Assembly: GCF_015752205.1 (NCBI RefSeq)
Contig: NZ_JADOVG010000006.1
Coordinates: 62,001-126,000 of the forward strand
DNA length: 64,000 nt
Source of the DNA: Polaromonas sp. CG_9.7
Lineage (GTDB): Bacteria > Pseudomonadota > Gammaproteobacteria > Burkholderiales > Burkholderiaceae_C
Reading direction: 5' to 3'
Position numbers and translations under genes: made by a program
Notes under the pieces: generated by a model
Told to the model about the DNA's origin: nothing
The model's database searches: none
What the model saw: only the letters and a program-made list of their open reading frames with translations
Shown here: in pieces, positions 1 to 9,241 of the stretch
Layout: every line of letters begins with the position of its first letter
Numbering within the stretch: the stretch's first letter is position 1

Positions 1-1106
1 CCGGTGCGCCATTGCCGGTTTTTGGCGACGATCCGCGCAGCCCTGGTTCACGCAAAGTGTTCAGCGCCGCGCCGCTCAAGGTCGATGGACGTGATGCCGG
101 CTATGTCTATGTCGTGTTGTTCGGTGAAGAGCGCGACACCCTGGCCGCCAGGCTTTCGGCCGACAGCCTGCTGCGTTCGACGCTCTGGTCCATGGGCCTG
201 GTGACGCTGCTGGGTTTGCTGGCCGGGCTGGCGGCTTTTCACCTGATCACGCGTCCCTTGCGCCAGCTATCGGATGCTGTGGGCCACCTGCAAACCGATG
301 GTCTGGCGGCGCTTGAAGGCGCTGCACCCGCGCTGGCGCAAGCATGCGAAGGCAGCGACGAAATTTCCACATTGGCCAAGTCTTTTGCAGTGATGACCCA
401 GCGTATCGCCGAGCAGTGGCACGAACTGACGGCTCAGGAGCAGCAACGACGTGAACTGTTTGCCAACATATCGCATGATTTGCGCACACCGCTCACTTCC
501 CTGCATGGCTATCTTGAAACCTTGCTGATCAAGGCCGATACGCTGGGGGATGCTGACCGCCGCCGCTATCTTGAGATTGCACTCGGTCAGAGCCGCAAGG
601 TCGGGCGCCTGGCGCAAGAGCTGTTTGAACTGGCCCGGCTGGAGTACGGGGTGTTGCAGCCGGAGATGGAAAGTTTTGCACTGGCCGATCTGATTCAGGA
701 CGTCTTTCAGAAATTCGGGTTGGCTTCGGAGACTCGACATCAACGGCTGGTGGCTGATATCGCGCCGGGCTTGCCAGCAGTCACCGCTGATCTTGGCCTG
801 ATCGAGCGGGTGCTTACCAATCTGCTGGACAACGCCATACGCCATACGCCCGAGGGCGGTGAGATCGTGGTGCAGTTGCGTGCCGAAGGGACAGGTGTAC
901 GGGTTGAAGTCAGTGACACGGGGCCGGGCATTCCTGACGAGCTGCACAAGGGGCTTTTCATGCGGCCCATGTTTTCATCGGCGGGCGGGCTGGCCGGCGG
1001 ACTCGGGCTGGTGATTGTCAAGCGTATCTTGCAACTCCATGGCAGCGATATCGCGCTGCTCAAGCGTGCAGAAAAAGGCGCCGTGTTTTCCTTCCGGCTG
1101 GCGTGA
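1..1106 (+). CDS. Sensor histidine kinase, 3' part (5' end outside window)
   Basis: This is a membrane sensor kinase that would autophosphorylate on histidine and pass the phosphate to a response regulator. The frame is open from base 3, so the true start is probably upstream; the TTG at base 12 is not taken as the start. In order one sees the end of a periplasmic sensor region, a membrane segment (about 189-255), a HAMP linker, HisKA with H-box SHDLRTP (His codon 474-476) and HATPase_c with N-box LLDNAIRHTP and G1 box DTGPGIP. The glycine-rich G2 loop is present, so it looks catalytically intact. It converges on groEL across a shared terminator. Its partner regulator is presumably just upstream, which is inference. 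The signal sensed cannot be told. Confidence 0.9.
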   Translation, partial: GAPLPVFGDDPRSPGSRKVFSAAPLKVDGRDAGYVYVVLFGEERDTLAARLSADSLLRSTLWSMGLVTLLGLLAGLAAFHLITRPLRQLSDAVGHLQTDGLAALEGAAPALAQACEGSDEISTLAKSFAVMTQRIAEQWHELTAQEQQRRELFANISHDLRTPLTSLHGYLETLLIKADTLGDADRRRYLEIALGQSRKVGRLAQELFELARLEYGVLQPEMESFALADLIQDVFQKFGLASETRHQRLVADIAPGLPAVTADLGLIERVLTNLLDNAIRHTPEGGEIVVQLRAEGTGVRVEVSDTGPGIPDELHKGLFMRPMFSSAGGLAGGLGLVIVKRILQLHGSDIALLKRAEKGAVFSFRLA

Positions 1107-1139
1107 AAAAGCCCCGCAGCTTGACGCTGCGGGGCTTTT
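1107..1139. terminator. Bidirectional Rho-independent terminator
   Basis: A perfect 14-bp inverted repeat (AAAAGCCCCGCAGC, loop TTGAC, then its complement ending in TTTT) starts at the kinase stop codon. It has a T-run on both strands, so it can end both the kinase transcript and the convergent groEL transcript. Confidence 0.9.
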
Positions 1140-1182
1140 GGCTAACCGGGAGGCCAGGGTCAAACCCTGGCCAGGCGGGACA

Positions 1183-2844
<1,662 letters not shown>

Positions 2845-2860
2845 TTAAGATTTATGAATG

Positions 2861-2915
2861 AAATAGGCTGCTTGCGCACGTCCTGCGTACATAAGCAGCT
2901 ATTAAATAAGTAGCA
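2861..2915 (-). repeat. Dispersed repeat family A, copy 1 (between groES and groEL)
   Basis: Read on the minus strand this begins TGCTACTTATTTAATAGC and continues into a hairpin with arms GCTGCTTaTGTACG and CGTGCGcAAGCAGC around the loop CAGGA. That is 13 pairs of 14, two of them G-T. It shares the TTAATAGCTGCTT core with copies at 9134, 29708 and 41093. It lies inside the groESL transcript, so the RNA hairpin would form between the two cistrons. Confidence 0.8.
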
Positions 2916-2935
2916 ATATCGAAGCGGGTAAAAGA

Positions 2936-3226
2936 TTACTTCTCGACCACTGCAAACAGGTCTTCTTCTTTCATGACCAGCAACTCGTCGCCGTCAACCT
3001 TGACGGTCTGGCCACTGTATTTGCCGAACAGCACACGGTCGCCGACCTTGACGGCCATGGCGCCGATTTCGCCCTTGTCATTCTTCTTGCCTGGACCAAC
3101 GGCCAGCACTTCGCCCTGATCTGGCTTTTCAGCAGCGCTGTCCGGAATCACGATGCCGGAAGCTGTTTTGGTTTCGTTTTCCACGCGTTTGACAATCACG
3201 CGGTCGTGCAAAGGACGAAGATTCAT
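2936..3226 (-). CDS. groES: Co-chaperonin GroES (10 kDa chaperonin)
   Basis: GroES is the heptameric lid of the GroEL chamber in the cytoplasm. The ATG at 3224-3226 gives a 96-residue protein starting [16 protein letters not shown], the usual family length and start. AAGGAGCT lies a few bases upstream as the ribosome-binding site. The frame stays open further upstream, but that stretch crosses the CIRCE operator and is not coding. Conserved features are the mobile loop around [12 protein letters not shown] and the C-terminal DLFAVVE. It is the first gene of groESL. Confidence 0.97.
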   Translation of the reverse strand: MNLRPLHDRVIVKRVENETKTASGIVIPDSAAEKPDQGEVLAVGPGKKNDKGEIGAMAVKVGDRVLFGKYSGQTVKVDGDELLVMKEEDLFAVVEK

Positions 3227-3317
3227 GAAAAGCTCCTTGTTTTTAACAATGGTTTTTGAAGTTGAAGCGCAACCGCTGAGAAGCGATTGCCTGTCGATTG
3301 GGCGGCGTGTAATGTTG

Positions 3318-3344
3318 TTAGCACTCCATACCATCGAGTGCTAA
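3318..3344. promoter_or_regulatory. CIRCE operator (HrcA binding site) of groESL
   Basis: The sequence is an exact TTAGCACTC-N9-GAGTGCTAA inverted repeat, the canonical CIRCE element bound by the repressor HrcA. It lies 92 bp upstream of the groES start and directly downstream of the predicted sigma32 -10 box, where it would fall in the early transcribed region. Confidence 0.95.
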
Positions 3345-3345
3345 T

Positions 3346-3373
3346 AATAGGGGCAATCATCCCTGTTTTCAAG
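3346..3373 (-). promoter_or_regulatory. Predicted sigma32 heat-shock promoter of groESL
   Basis: On the minus strand CTTGAAA (3367-3373) and CCCCTATT (3346-3353) are separated by 13 bp. This closely matches the sigma32 consensus CTTGAAA-N11-16-CCCCATNT. The CIRCE operator follows directly, so the operon appears to have both positive (RpoH) and negative (HrcA) heat-shock control. Confidence 0.8.
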
Positions 3374-3556
3374 GGCTGGCTGTTGAATTGGTTGATTTGC
3401 CTGCGATTGCACCGAAAATCAGACCGCCGGCCACTGCTATTATTTGGCCGGTAATGGCCGTGGCCGGGGGCGCTTTTGCTTGACGTTTTGCATCATGCAT
3501 GGCCGCCCAGGCGAAACCCTGATCCAAGATTTATTAACACCATCTGCCTTTTCTTA

Positions 3557-4246
3557 ATGTCCAGCGAAATTATCAATCTGAAAGAGCGTCTTGCCGAGGC
3601 GGCCCGCTATGCCCTCATGCGCCGGCTACTGCCGGCCATTCGCCACAACCTCGCCGGGACGCTTCAGCCTATCGGCATGATGTCAGCCATGCTGGAAAGG
3701 CGGGTCAAGGGCGCCGCACCCGACATGGACCAGCTGGCCAAGAACACCCAGGCCCTTGCCACCTTGTCGCGGGAAGCTGCCGCCACGTCGATGAACCTGA
3801 TGACCTGGCTGGCGCCGAAGGACAACGAACTGGTTGCGGTAAACAGCGCGGTCGAGGAATCCCTGAGCCTGATGGCGACCGAACTTTCATTTCGCGGGTT
3901 TTCTTTAGACAACCAGGCTGCGCAATCCGTCGCCAGGCTGCCCAAGGGCATGCTTCGCAGCGTGTTCACTGCCAGTTTGATCGCGCTGACCGATGCGTTC
4001 GAGCCACCGGCTGTCGTGGTGGTGAGCGTGGAAACCGAGGCAGGCGACCACCGGCTGTGCATCACGACAGCACCTGCCGCGTCGAATGAGCTGCTCACCG
4101 GGGGCAACCAGATGCCGACCTACCGTGCGTTGCAATGGGCTGATGTGCAAGCCCTTGCCGATGCCGAAGGTGTGCATATTGACTATGCAGCGGGCTTTGT
4201 GAAGATGAAATACTCAGGTACCGGCACGTTACTTTTGCAACCCTGA
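3557..4246 (+). CDS. Degenerate histidine-kinase-like protein, function unknown
   Basis: I do not recognise this 229-residue protein as a named gene. The ATG at 3557 is preferred over an in-frame TTG start at 3476 because family-like sequence starts there. Residues about 20-45 read LPAIRHNLAGTLQPIG, which resembles the H-box of the HisKA dimerisation helices with a candidate phospho-acceptor His. The rest has the general layout of an HATPase domain, but I see no N-box asparagine and no DxGxG box, so it probably does not bind ATP as a kinase does. It has no membrane segment. It stands alone between groES (divergent) and the small genes at 4397. A phosphotransfer or pseudokinase role is inference. 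Confidence 0.6.
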   Translation: MSSEIINLKERLAEAARYALMRRLLPAIRHNLAGTLQPIGMMSAMLERRVKGAAPDMDQLAKNTQALATLSREAAATSMNLMTWLAPKDNELVAVNSAVEESLSLMATELSFRGFSLDNQAAQSVARLPKGMLRSVFTASLIALTDAFEPPAVVVVSVETEAGDHRLCITTAPAASNELLTGGNQMPTYRALQWADVQALADAEGVHIDYAAGFVKMKYSGTGTLLLQP

Positions 4247-4396
4247 ACTTTCAGGTATCAGCGCGATTCTAGGAAGTAGATGAGCCTCACTTGCCTGGTG
4301 TCCTACAGTAATTTCCTCTAATTCCGATAGAGGACAGGAAAAGCCAGCTTTAAAGTAAATTCCTGTTGACTGTTGACTGTTGAGCAATAAATAATC

Positions 4397-4597
4397 ATGC
4401 CAAAAGATAGTTCTTTCGCAAGTGGCTCCACACCGATTTCGGTTCAAAGTTTTTCCGTGCGCAACGAAAGGCCTGCCGTTGGCAGGTTGTGCAACGGATG
4501 GCCTTTTACCGTTGAAATTGACAACGCGCTGCTACAGCCGCCAGTGGGCGAGAGCCTGTTGCTGACGCACAAGGAAAACAGCCATTTCATCACCTGA
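4397..4597 (+). CDS. Small protein of unknown function (66 aa)
   Basis: This open frame starts MPKDSSFASGSTP and ends KENSHFIT. I do not recognise a family. The middle (RPAVGRLCNGWPFTVEIDN) looks like folded protein rather than random translation. No clear Shine-Dalgarno sequence precedes the ATG, which follows AT-rich sequence. It ends 13 bp before the next small gene on the same strand, so the two may be co-transcribed. It may be a real short protein or chance coding. Confidence 0.45.
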   Translation: MPKDSSFASGSTPISVQSFSVRNERPAVGRLCNGWPFTVEIDNALLQPPVGESLLLTHKENSHFIT

Positions 4598-4610
4598 GGG
4601 AGTGCCAGAT

Positions 4611-4829
4611 ATGGCCAAAACGCCTGATTCACCCGATTCACGCGATCCGAAAGGGACGCAAAATGCCAATCCTGCCCCTGACTCCGGCCCCAAGCGCCGA
4701 GGCAAGGATTTCGGGTTCGAGGGGACCAACAAGACAGTGCCTGTTCCTCAGCCTGACGCAGAACCCGCACCGGAACTTCAGGGAACCAAGAGCAAGTTCA
4801 TTCCCGATTCGCCTTACACCCGGGGATAG
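4611..4829 (+). CDS. Small proline-rich hydrophilic protein, unknown function (72 aa)
   Basis: The ATG at 4611 is chosen because GAGGGAG lies 8 bp upstream; a GTG at 4602 is the alternative. The product is hydrophilic, rich in Pro, Asp and Lys (SPDSRDPKG, PKRRGKDFGFEG, PQPDAEPAP) and is probably largely disordered, with no signal peptide or membrane segment. A basic patch (KRRGKDFGF) is followed by an acidic proline-rich stretch. It may share a transcript with the gene at 4397. Function is unknown. Confidence 0.55.
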   Translation: MAKTPDSPDSRDPKGTQNANPAPDSGPKRRGKDFGFEGTNKTVPVPQPDAEPAPELQGTKSKFIPDSPYTRG

Positions 4830-4959
4830 CGCCAGCGTTCAAGTGATTTTTTTGCCCTGACCTTGACGGACTGCGCCCGTGGCTTTCAGAACAGGTGAAA
4901 CAGAACGGTGTTTTTCTGATTTCTCACCGATTGTTGCAATCCATCAATTTCGTGTCTTT

Positions 4960-4991
4960 CTTTGGCCTGACCCGACAGGTCCCGGCCAAAG
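4960..4991 (-). terminator. Strong hairpin downstream of metK, possible terminator
   Basis: CTTTGGCC pairs with GGCCAAAG, with an inner GACC/GGTC stem, 10 bp after the metK stop codon. No T-run follows on the minus strand, so it may be a 3'-end stabiliser or a weak terminator rather than a classical one. Confidence 0.4.
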
Positions 4992-5000
4992 GAAATAGCA

Positions 5001-6188
5001 CTACAAACCTGCGGCATTGCGCAAAATTGCGGCCTTGTCGGTGCGTTCCCAAGTAAATTCAGGTTCGTCGCGGCCAAAGTGGCCGTAGGCAGCGGTCTTT
5101 TCGTAGATAGGCCGCAACAGGTCCAGCATCTGGATGATCCCGTTCGGACGCAGGTCAAAGTGTGCGTTGATCAGCTCTGCAATCTGGCTGTCCGGGATGA
5201 CGCCGGTGCCTTCGGTATACACCGTCACGTTCATGGGCTTGGCCACGCCAATCGCATACGCCACCTGAATCTGGCACTGACGGGCCAAACCTGCGGCCAC
5301 GATGTTTTTGGCAACATAACGCGCGGCATAGGCGGCGGAGCGGTCCACCTTACTTGGGTCTTTTCCACTGAAGGCGCCGCCGCCGTGCGGGCAGGCGCCG
5401 CCGTAGGTGTCAACGATGATCTTGCGCCCGGTCAGGCCGCAATCGCCTTGTGGGCCACCAACGACAAAGCGGCCTGTCGGGTTGATCAGGTAGCGGGTGT
5501 TCTGCAACCACTCTTTTGGCAGCACCGGCTTGATGATTTCCTCTATCACGGCTTCGATGAACGAGGCCTTCATTTTGGTGGGCGTCTCGCTCTGGTCCGG
5601 GCTGTGCTGGGTGGACAGCACCACGGTGTCGATGCTGTGCGGCTTGCCATCGACATAGCGCATCGTCACCTGGCTCTTGGCGTCGGGCCGTAAAAACGGC
5701 AGCCGCCCGTCCTTGCGCAGCTGCGACTGGCGCTCGACCAGGCGGTGCGCATAGTAGATGGGCGCGGGCATGAGTTCGGGCGTTTCGTCGCAGGCATAAC
5801 CGAACATCAGGCCCTGGTCGCCGGCGCCGGTGTTCAGGTGGTCGTCCGAGGCGTGGTCCACTCCCTGGGCAATGTCCTTGCTCTGCTTGTCATAGCAGAC
5901 CATGACCGCGCAGCCCTTGTAATCGATGCCGTATTCGGTGTTGTCGTAACCAATGCGCTTGAGGGTGTCGCGCGCGACCTGGATGTAGTCGACATTGACG
6001 TCCTCACGTGCGGTGATCTCGCCGGCCAGCACGACCAGGCCGGTGTTGGTCAACGTTTCAGCGGCGACACGCGCATGCGGGTCCTGCTTGAAGACGGCGT
6101 CCAGGATGGCGTCTGAAATCTGGTCGGCCACCTTGTCGGGATGGCCTTCGGAGACGGATTCGGAAGTAAAGAGAAAATCGTTCGCCAT
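5001..6188 (-). CDS. metK: S-adenosylmethionine synthase
   Basis: MetK makes S-adenosylmethionine from methionine and ATP in the cytoplasm, the main methyl donor. The 395-residue product (E. coli 384) starts [23 protein letters not shown]. It shows the signature [12 protein letters not shown] and the phosphate-binding [19 protein letters not shown]. The ATG at 6186-6188 is chosen because GGAGTG lies 6 bp upstream; an in-frame ATG three codons earlier would sit on that site. The gene is divergent from the acyltransferase at 6358 and appears monocistronic. Confidence 0.97.
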   Translation of the reverse strand: MANDFLFTSESVSEGHPDKVADQISDAILDAVFKQDPHARVAAETLTNTGLVVLAGEITAREDVNVDYIQVARDTLKRIGYDNTEYGIDYKGCAVMVCYDKQSKDIAQGVDHASDDHLNTGAGDQGLMFGYACDETPELMPAPIYYAHRLVERQSQLRKDGRLPFLRPDAKSQVTMRYVDGKPHSIDTVVLSTQHSPDQSETPTKMKASFIEAVIEEIIKPVLPKEWLQNTRYLINPTGRFVVGGPQGDCGLTGRKIIVDTYGGACPHGGGAFSGKDPSKVDRSAAYAARYVAKNIVAAGLARQCQIQVAYAIGVAKPMNVTVYTEGTGVIPDSQIAELINAHFDLRPNGIIQMLDLLRPIYEKTAAYGHFGRDEPEFTWERTDKAAILRNAAGL

Positions 6189-6357
6189 TGCGTACACTCC
6201 ATAAGTTTTGCTGGCGCGTTGCCAGCAGGAAGTGCTTTGGCGAACGCTTTAGCAGTTTGGTTTAATGTCGCCCTGCAAGTTGTTCAATAACTCGGCGACA
6301 GGCGCGATTATAAGACGCTCCCTTTTTTGTCTTCATTGGTCCTTCAGCACCCTTTTC

Positions 6358-7215
6358 ATGCTCTGGTTATTCCGTTTCTTTTCCCGCTGGCCGCTGCCGG
6401 TGCTGCACGCGCTCGGCGCCGGACTGGGCTGGCTGGTCTGGTGGCTGAGTGCCCGCTATCGCGCCCAGTTCCGGGCCAACGTGGCGCAGGCCGGTCTGCC
6501 GTTTGAAGCGGCCCGTCCAGCGATTGCCGAGGCCGGGCGCTTTGTCGGCGAATTGCCCAGGCTCTGGATGCGGCCGCGTTCGCAGTCGTGCCTGGGCAAT
6601 GTCCGGCTCGAAGGCCAGGCGCATGCCGAACAGGCGTATGCGCAGGGCAAGGGCGTGATATTTTTCGGACCGCATTGCGGCAGTTTCGAGTTGGGGCCGC
6701 AGGCGCTGGCCGAGCTTTACGGGCCAATCACCGCCATTTACCGGCCCGCCCGCAAGGCCTGGCTGGCCCGACTTGAAAGCCTGGCACGCGACCGCCTGAA
6801 CCTGACCGTCGTGCCGGCCAGCCTGAGCGGCATCCGGCTGATGCACAAGACCCTAAAGGCCAACCAGGCCGTTGCCATGCTGACCGACCAGGTGCCGCCC
6901 GAAGGCTGGGGCGTCTGGGCGCCATTTTTTGGCCGTCCGGCGTACACCATGACGCTGGCAGCCCGGCTGGCCCTGCAAACCGGCGCGGTCCTGCTGCCAG
7001 TCAGTTGCGAGCGTCTGCCCCGGGGCCGGGGCTATTTCCTGAAGATCTGGCCGGCCGTGTCCGGGGTTGACGCGGCTGAAAAAGGTGAAAAGCCCGACAT
7101 GCTGCAGGCGGTCACACGCATCAACCAGGCGATCGAGGCCATTGTGCGCAGTCAGCCCGGCCAATACCTTTGGGGCTATGCGCGTTACAAGACACCCCGC
7201 AAGGACGCGGTTTGA
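6358..7215 (+). CDS. Lipid A biosynthesis acyltransferase (LpxL/HtrB family), first copy
   Basis: Members of this family transfer a secondary acyl chain to the lipid A precursor at the inner membrane. The start at 6358 (MLWLFRFFSRWPLP) gives 285 residues with an N-terminal membrane anchor, close to the E. coli LpxL length of 306. The catalytic HX4(D/E) motif is seen in GPHCGSFELG, and IYRPARKAW and LTDQVPPEGW match the conserved family blocks. It overlaps or abuts a second family member downstream. Which acyl chain or position each one uses cannot be told from sequence. Confidence 0.9.
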   Translation: MLWLFRFFSRWPLPVLHALGAGLGWLVWWLSARYRAQFRANVAQAGLPFEAARPAIAEAGRFVGELPRLWMRPRSQSCLGNVRLEGQAHAEQAYAQGKGVIFFGPHCGSFELGPQALAELYGPITAIYRPARKAWLARLESLARDRLNLTVVPASLSGIRLMHKTLKANQAVAMLTDQVPPEGWGVWAPFFGRPAYTMTLAARLALQTGAVLLPVSCERLPRGRGYFLKIWPAVSGVDAAEKGEKPDMLQAVTRINQAIEAIVRSQPGQYLWGYARYKTPRKDAV

Positions 7216-7244
7216 GTAATTTCCGTCCCTCGATCGGACATGCC

Positions 7245-8108
7245 ATGACGCGGGTTGGCATTGGCTTCATGAAAGCGCTGGCCTGGCTGCCGCTGCCGGC
7301 CGTGCGCGCCTTTGGAGCGGTGCTGGGCTGGGTGCTGTATGGCCTGATCGGCGCGCGCCGGCGCGTTGTGCATGCAAACTTCGCGGTGTGCTTTCCGGCG
7401 CTTTCCGAGGTGGAGCGGCGCAAGCTGGCAATTCAGACCTTTGTCTGTTTTTCGCAAGCCTGGCTGGACCGCGCCTGGCTGTGGCATGCGTCTGAACAAT
7501 GCGTGCGGCAGCGTGTCCGGCTGACCGGTGCCATCCACGAACTGGCGGGCACCGACCCGACGGTGATTTTCCTGCCGCATTTCATTGGCCTGGATGCAGC
7601 CTGGGCAGCCACCGCGCTGGCCATGCCCCGGCCATCAACCACGATCTACACCGACCAGTCGAACAAGCTCGTGGACCAGTGGATCTTGCAGGGCCGCCAG
7701 CGCTTTGGCCATTTGCGCCTGTTCGGCCGCATCGAGGGCGTCAAGCCAATCGTCGCGGCGCTGCGCGAAGGGCAGCCGCTGTACTTGCTGCCCGACATGG
7801 ATTTTGGACCGGACGAGTCGGTGTTCGTGCCGTTTTACGGCGTTGCGACCGCGACCGTGCCGTCGCTGTCGCGCTTTGCGCGCCTGGGCCGGGCCAAGGT
7901 CGTGCCGCTGCTGCCGCGCCTCACGCCCGGCGGTTATGAGGTCCAGGTGATGCCGGCCTGGACCGATTTTCCCAGTGGCGACCCGGTGGCCGACACCGCG
8001 CTGATGAACGCGCGGCTGCAGGATTACATCGACACCATGCCGGCGCAGTACTACTGGGTGCACAAACGCTTCAAGACACGGCCTGAAGGCGAGCCTTCGC
8101 TGTACTGA
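7245..8108 (+). CDS. Lipid A biosynthesis acyltransferase (LpxL/HtrB family), second copy
   Basis: This is a second lysophospholipid/lipid A acyltransferase of 287 residues. It has an N-terminal hydrophobic anchor (GFMKALAWLPLPAVRAFGA) and an HX4D motif in LPHFIGLDAAW. The ATG at 7245 is used; a TTG at 7212 that overlaps the preceding stop codon is the alternative. It differs clearly from the first copy, so the two probably add different acyl chains in sequence. The genes are translationally close and almost certainly one operon. A family A repeat lies just downstream. Confidence 0.88.
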   Translation: MTRVGIGFMKALAWLPLPAVRAFGAVLGWVLYGLIGARRRVVHANFAVCFPALSEVERRKLAIQTFVCFSQAWLDRAWLWHASEQCVRQRVRLTGAIHELAGTDPTVIFLPHFIGLDAAWAATALAMPRPSTTIYTDQSNKLVDQWILQGRQRFGHLRLFGRIEGVKPIVAALREGQPLYLLPDMDFGPDESVFVPFYGVATATVPSLSRFARLGRAKVVPLLPRLTPGGYEVQVMPAWTDFPSGDPVADTALMNARLQDYIDTMPAQYYWVHKRFKTRPEGEPSLY

Positions 8109-8150
8109 GCAAAAGTTCGGATGTGGCGGTTCGGATTTAAAGTCTCTTAG

Positions 8151-8200
8151 TGGATTAGCGCTTTACAGGCATGCATAAGTAGCTATTTTTTTAATAGCAT
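8151..8200 (-). repeat. Dispersed repeat family A, copy 2
   Basis: On the minus strand this reads ATGCTATTAAAAAAATAGC, then CTACTTATGC and GCGCTAA. The AT-rich left palindrome (GCTATT...AATAGC) is perfect and the right hairpin is weak. It lies between convergent genes at the 3' ends of the acyltransferase and hydrolase genes. Confidence 0.7.
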
Positions 8201-8219
8201 GGCGCACACAATTCATGGT

Positions 8220-9131
8220 TTAGCGAAGAAAATCCTGCAGGAAGTTGATGACCCGTTGAGGCTGCTCATGCACGATCCAGTGCGTCGCGCCCTCGACACG
8301 GTGCAACTGCATTTGCGGCACGAAATCTTCAAGACCGTCGAGCAAGGCCGGGGGCAGGGCGGTGTCGTCCATGGCCCAGATAACCAGCGTCGGCACATGC
8401 ACTTCCAGCTTGTCACGCGGAATCACCACGGCGGCGGCGGCCGGGTCGTGGTGCGGCGGGCCCTGGCGGGGCGGTCGCAGCGGCGAGGCGCGGTAGTAAT
8501 TGAGCGCCCCGGTCAGTCCGGCGCGCCAGATGTCGCGGTATTGCGCCTTGACGGCGTCAGTCAGCCAGGCGTGCGGTCCGTCAGCTGCGCCCATGGCGGT
8601 AAAAAAAGCCCACAACCGGCGAAAGTCGTCCTCGGCCAGCAGCGTTTCGGCATCTGGACGGATCAAAAAATTCATGTAGGCGCTGGCGGCCTGCTGCGCT
8701 GGCGAATGCTGCAACTCGCGCAAAAAAGTGCCGGGGTGCGGCGAATTGATGATGGCGAGCTTTTCCATGCAGCCCGGCGCGCTGGCCGCCAGGTTCCAGG
8801 CGACGGCGCCGCCCCAGTCGTGTGCGACGAGGCAGGCCAATGGGCCGCCTTCGTGCTCGATCAGCGCGGCAATGTCCTGCACCAGGTGCCGGGGCCGGTA
8901 GTCGGCCACATCGGCCGGTGCGCTGGACGGCCCGTAGCCGCGCAGGTTGGGGGCGATGCAACGAAAGCCGCCATGCTCGGGCCGCGCGAAATGTTCCAGC
9001 AGGCCATCCCAGACAAAAGCGGCTTCCGGAAACCCGTGCAGAAACATCAGCACCGGCCGGCCCTGGGTGCCTGTGCAGCGACAGGAGAGGGTGATGCCGT
9101 GGGCTAACAGGTAGTCGTTGGTTTCAATCAT
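8220..9131 (-). CDS. Alpha/beta hydrolase, epoxide-hydrolase-like
   Basis: The 303-residue product has the alpha/beta hydrolase fold. HGFPE at residues 32-36 gives the oxyanion-hole motif, HDWGG puts the nucleophile Asp at 105, an acid lies near residue 253 (WAMDD), and the catalytic His is in GATHWIVHEQP. An aspartate rather than serine nucleophile in an HDWGG context is typical of epoxide hydrolases and haloalkane dehalogenases. The HGFPE motif favours epoxide hydrolase. There is no signal peptide, so it is cytoplasmic. It stands alone between two family A repeats, and its substrate is unknown. Confidence 0.85.
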   Translation of the reverse strand: MIETNDYLLAHGITLSCRCTGTQGRPVLMFLHGFPEAAFVWDGLLEHFARPEHGGFRCIAPNLRGYGPSSAPADVADYRPRHLVQDIAALIEHEGGPLACLVAHDWGGAVAWNLAASAPGCMEKLAIINSPHPGTFLRELQHSPAQQAASAYMNFLIRPDAETLLAEDDFRRLWAFFTAMGAADGPHAWLTDAVKAQYRDIWRAGLTGALNYYRASPLRPPRQGPPHHDPAAAAVVIPRDKLEVHVPTLVIWAMDDTALPPALLDGLEDFVPQMQLHRVEGATHWIVHEQPQRVINFLQDFLR

Positions 9132-9133
9132 GA

Positions 9134-9192
9134 TGCTACTTTATTAATAGCTGCTTGCGCTTGCAGGGCGTGCGCTACAGCCGTTATTTGCT
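9134..9192 (+). repeat. Dispersed repeat family A, copy 3
   Basis: This copy reads TGCTACTTTATTAATAGC, then a hairpin with paired arms GCTG-CTT-GCGC and GCGC-TA-CAGC. It is followed by the moderately T-rich tail GTTATTTGCTTG. It is one of the most complete copies and lies directly upstream of the hydrolase start (which is on the other strand), so it occupies that gene's promoter region. Confidence 0.8.
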
Positions 9193-9241
9193 TGAAACTT
9201 CGCTTCTCGGGCCTGTTGGACGGGCATGGTCCTGTCAGGCA

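Noticed and set aside
5079..5693. Plus-strand frame across metK
   Set aside because: It is antisense to metK, and all conservation is on the other strand.
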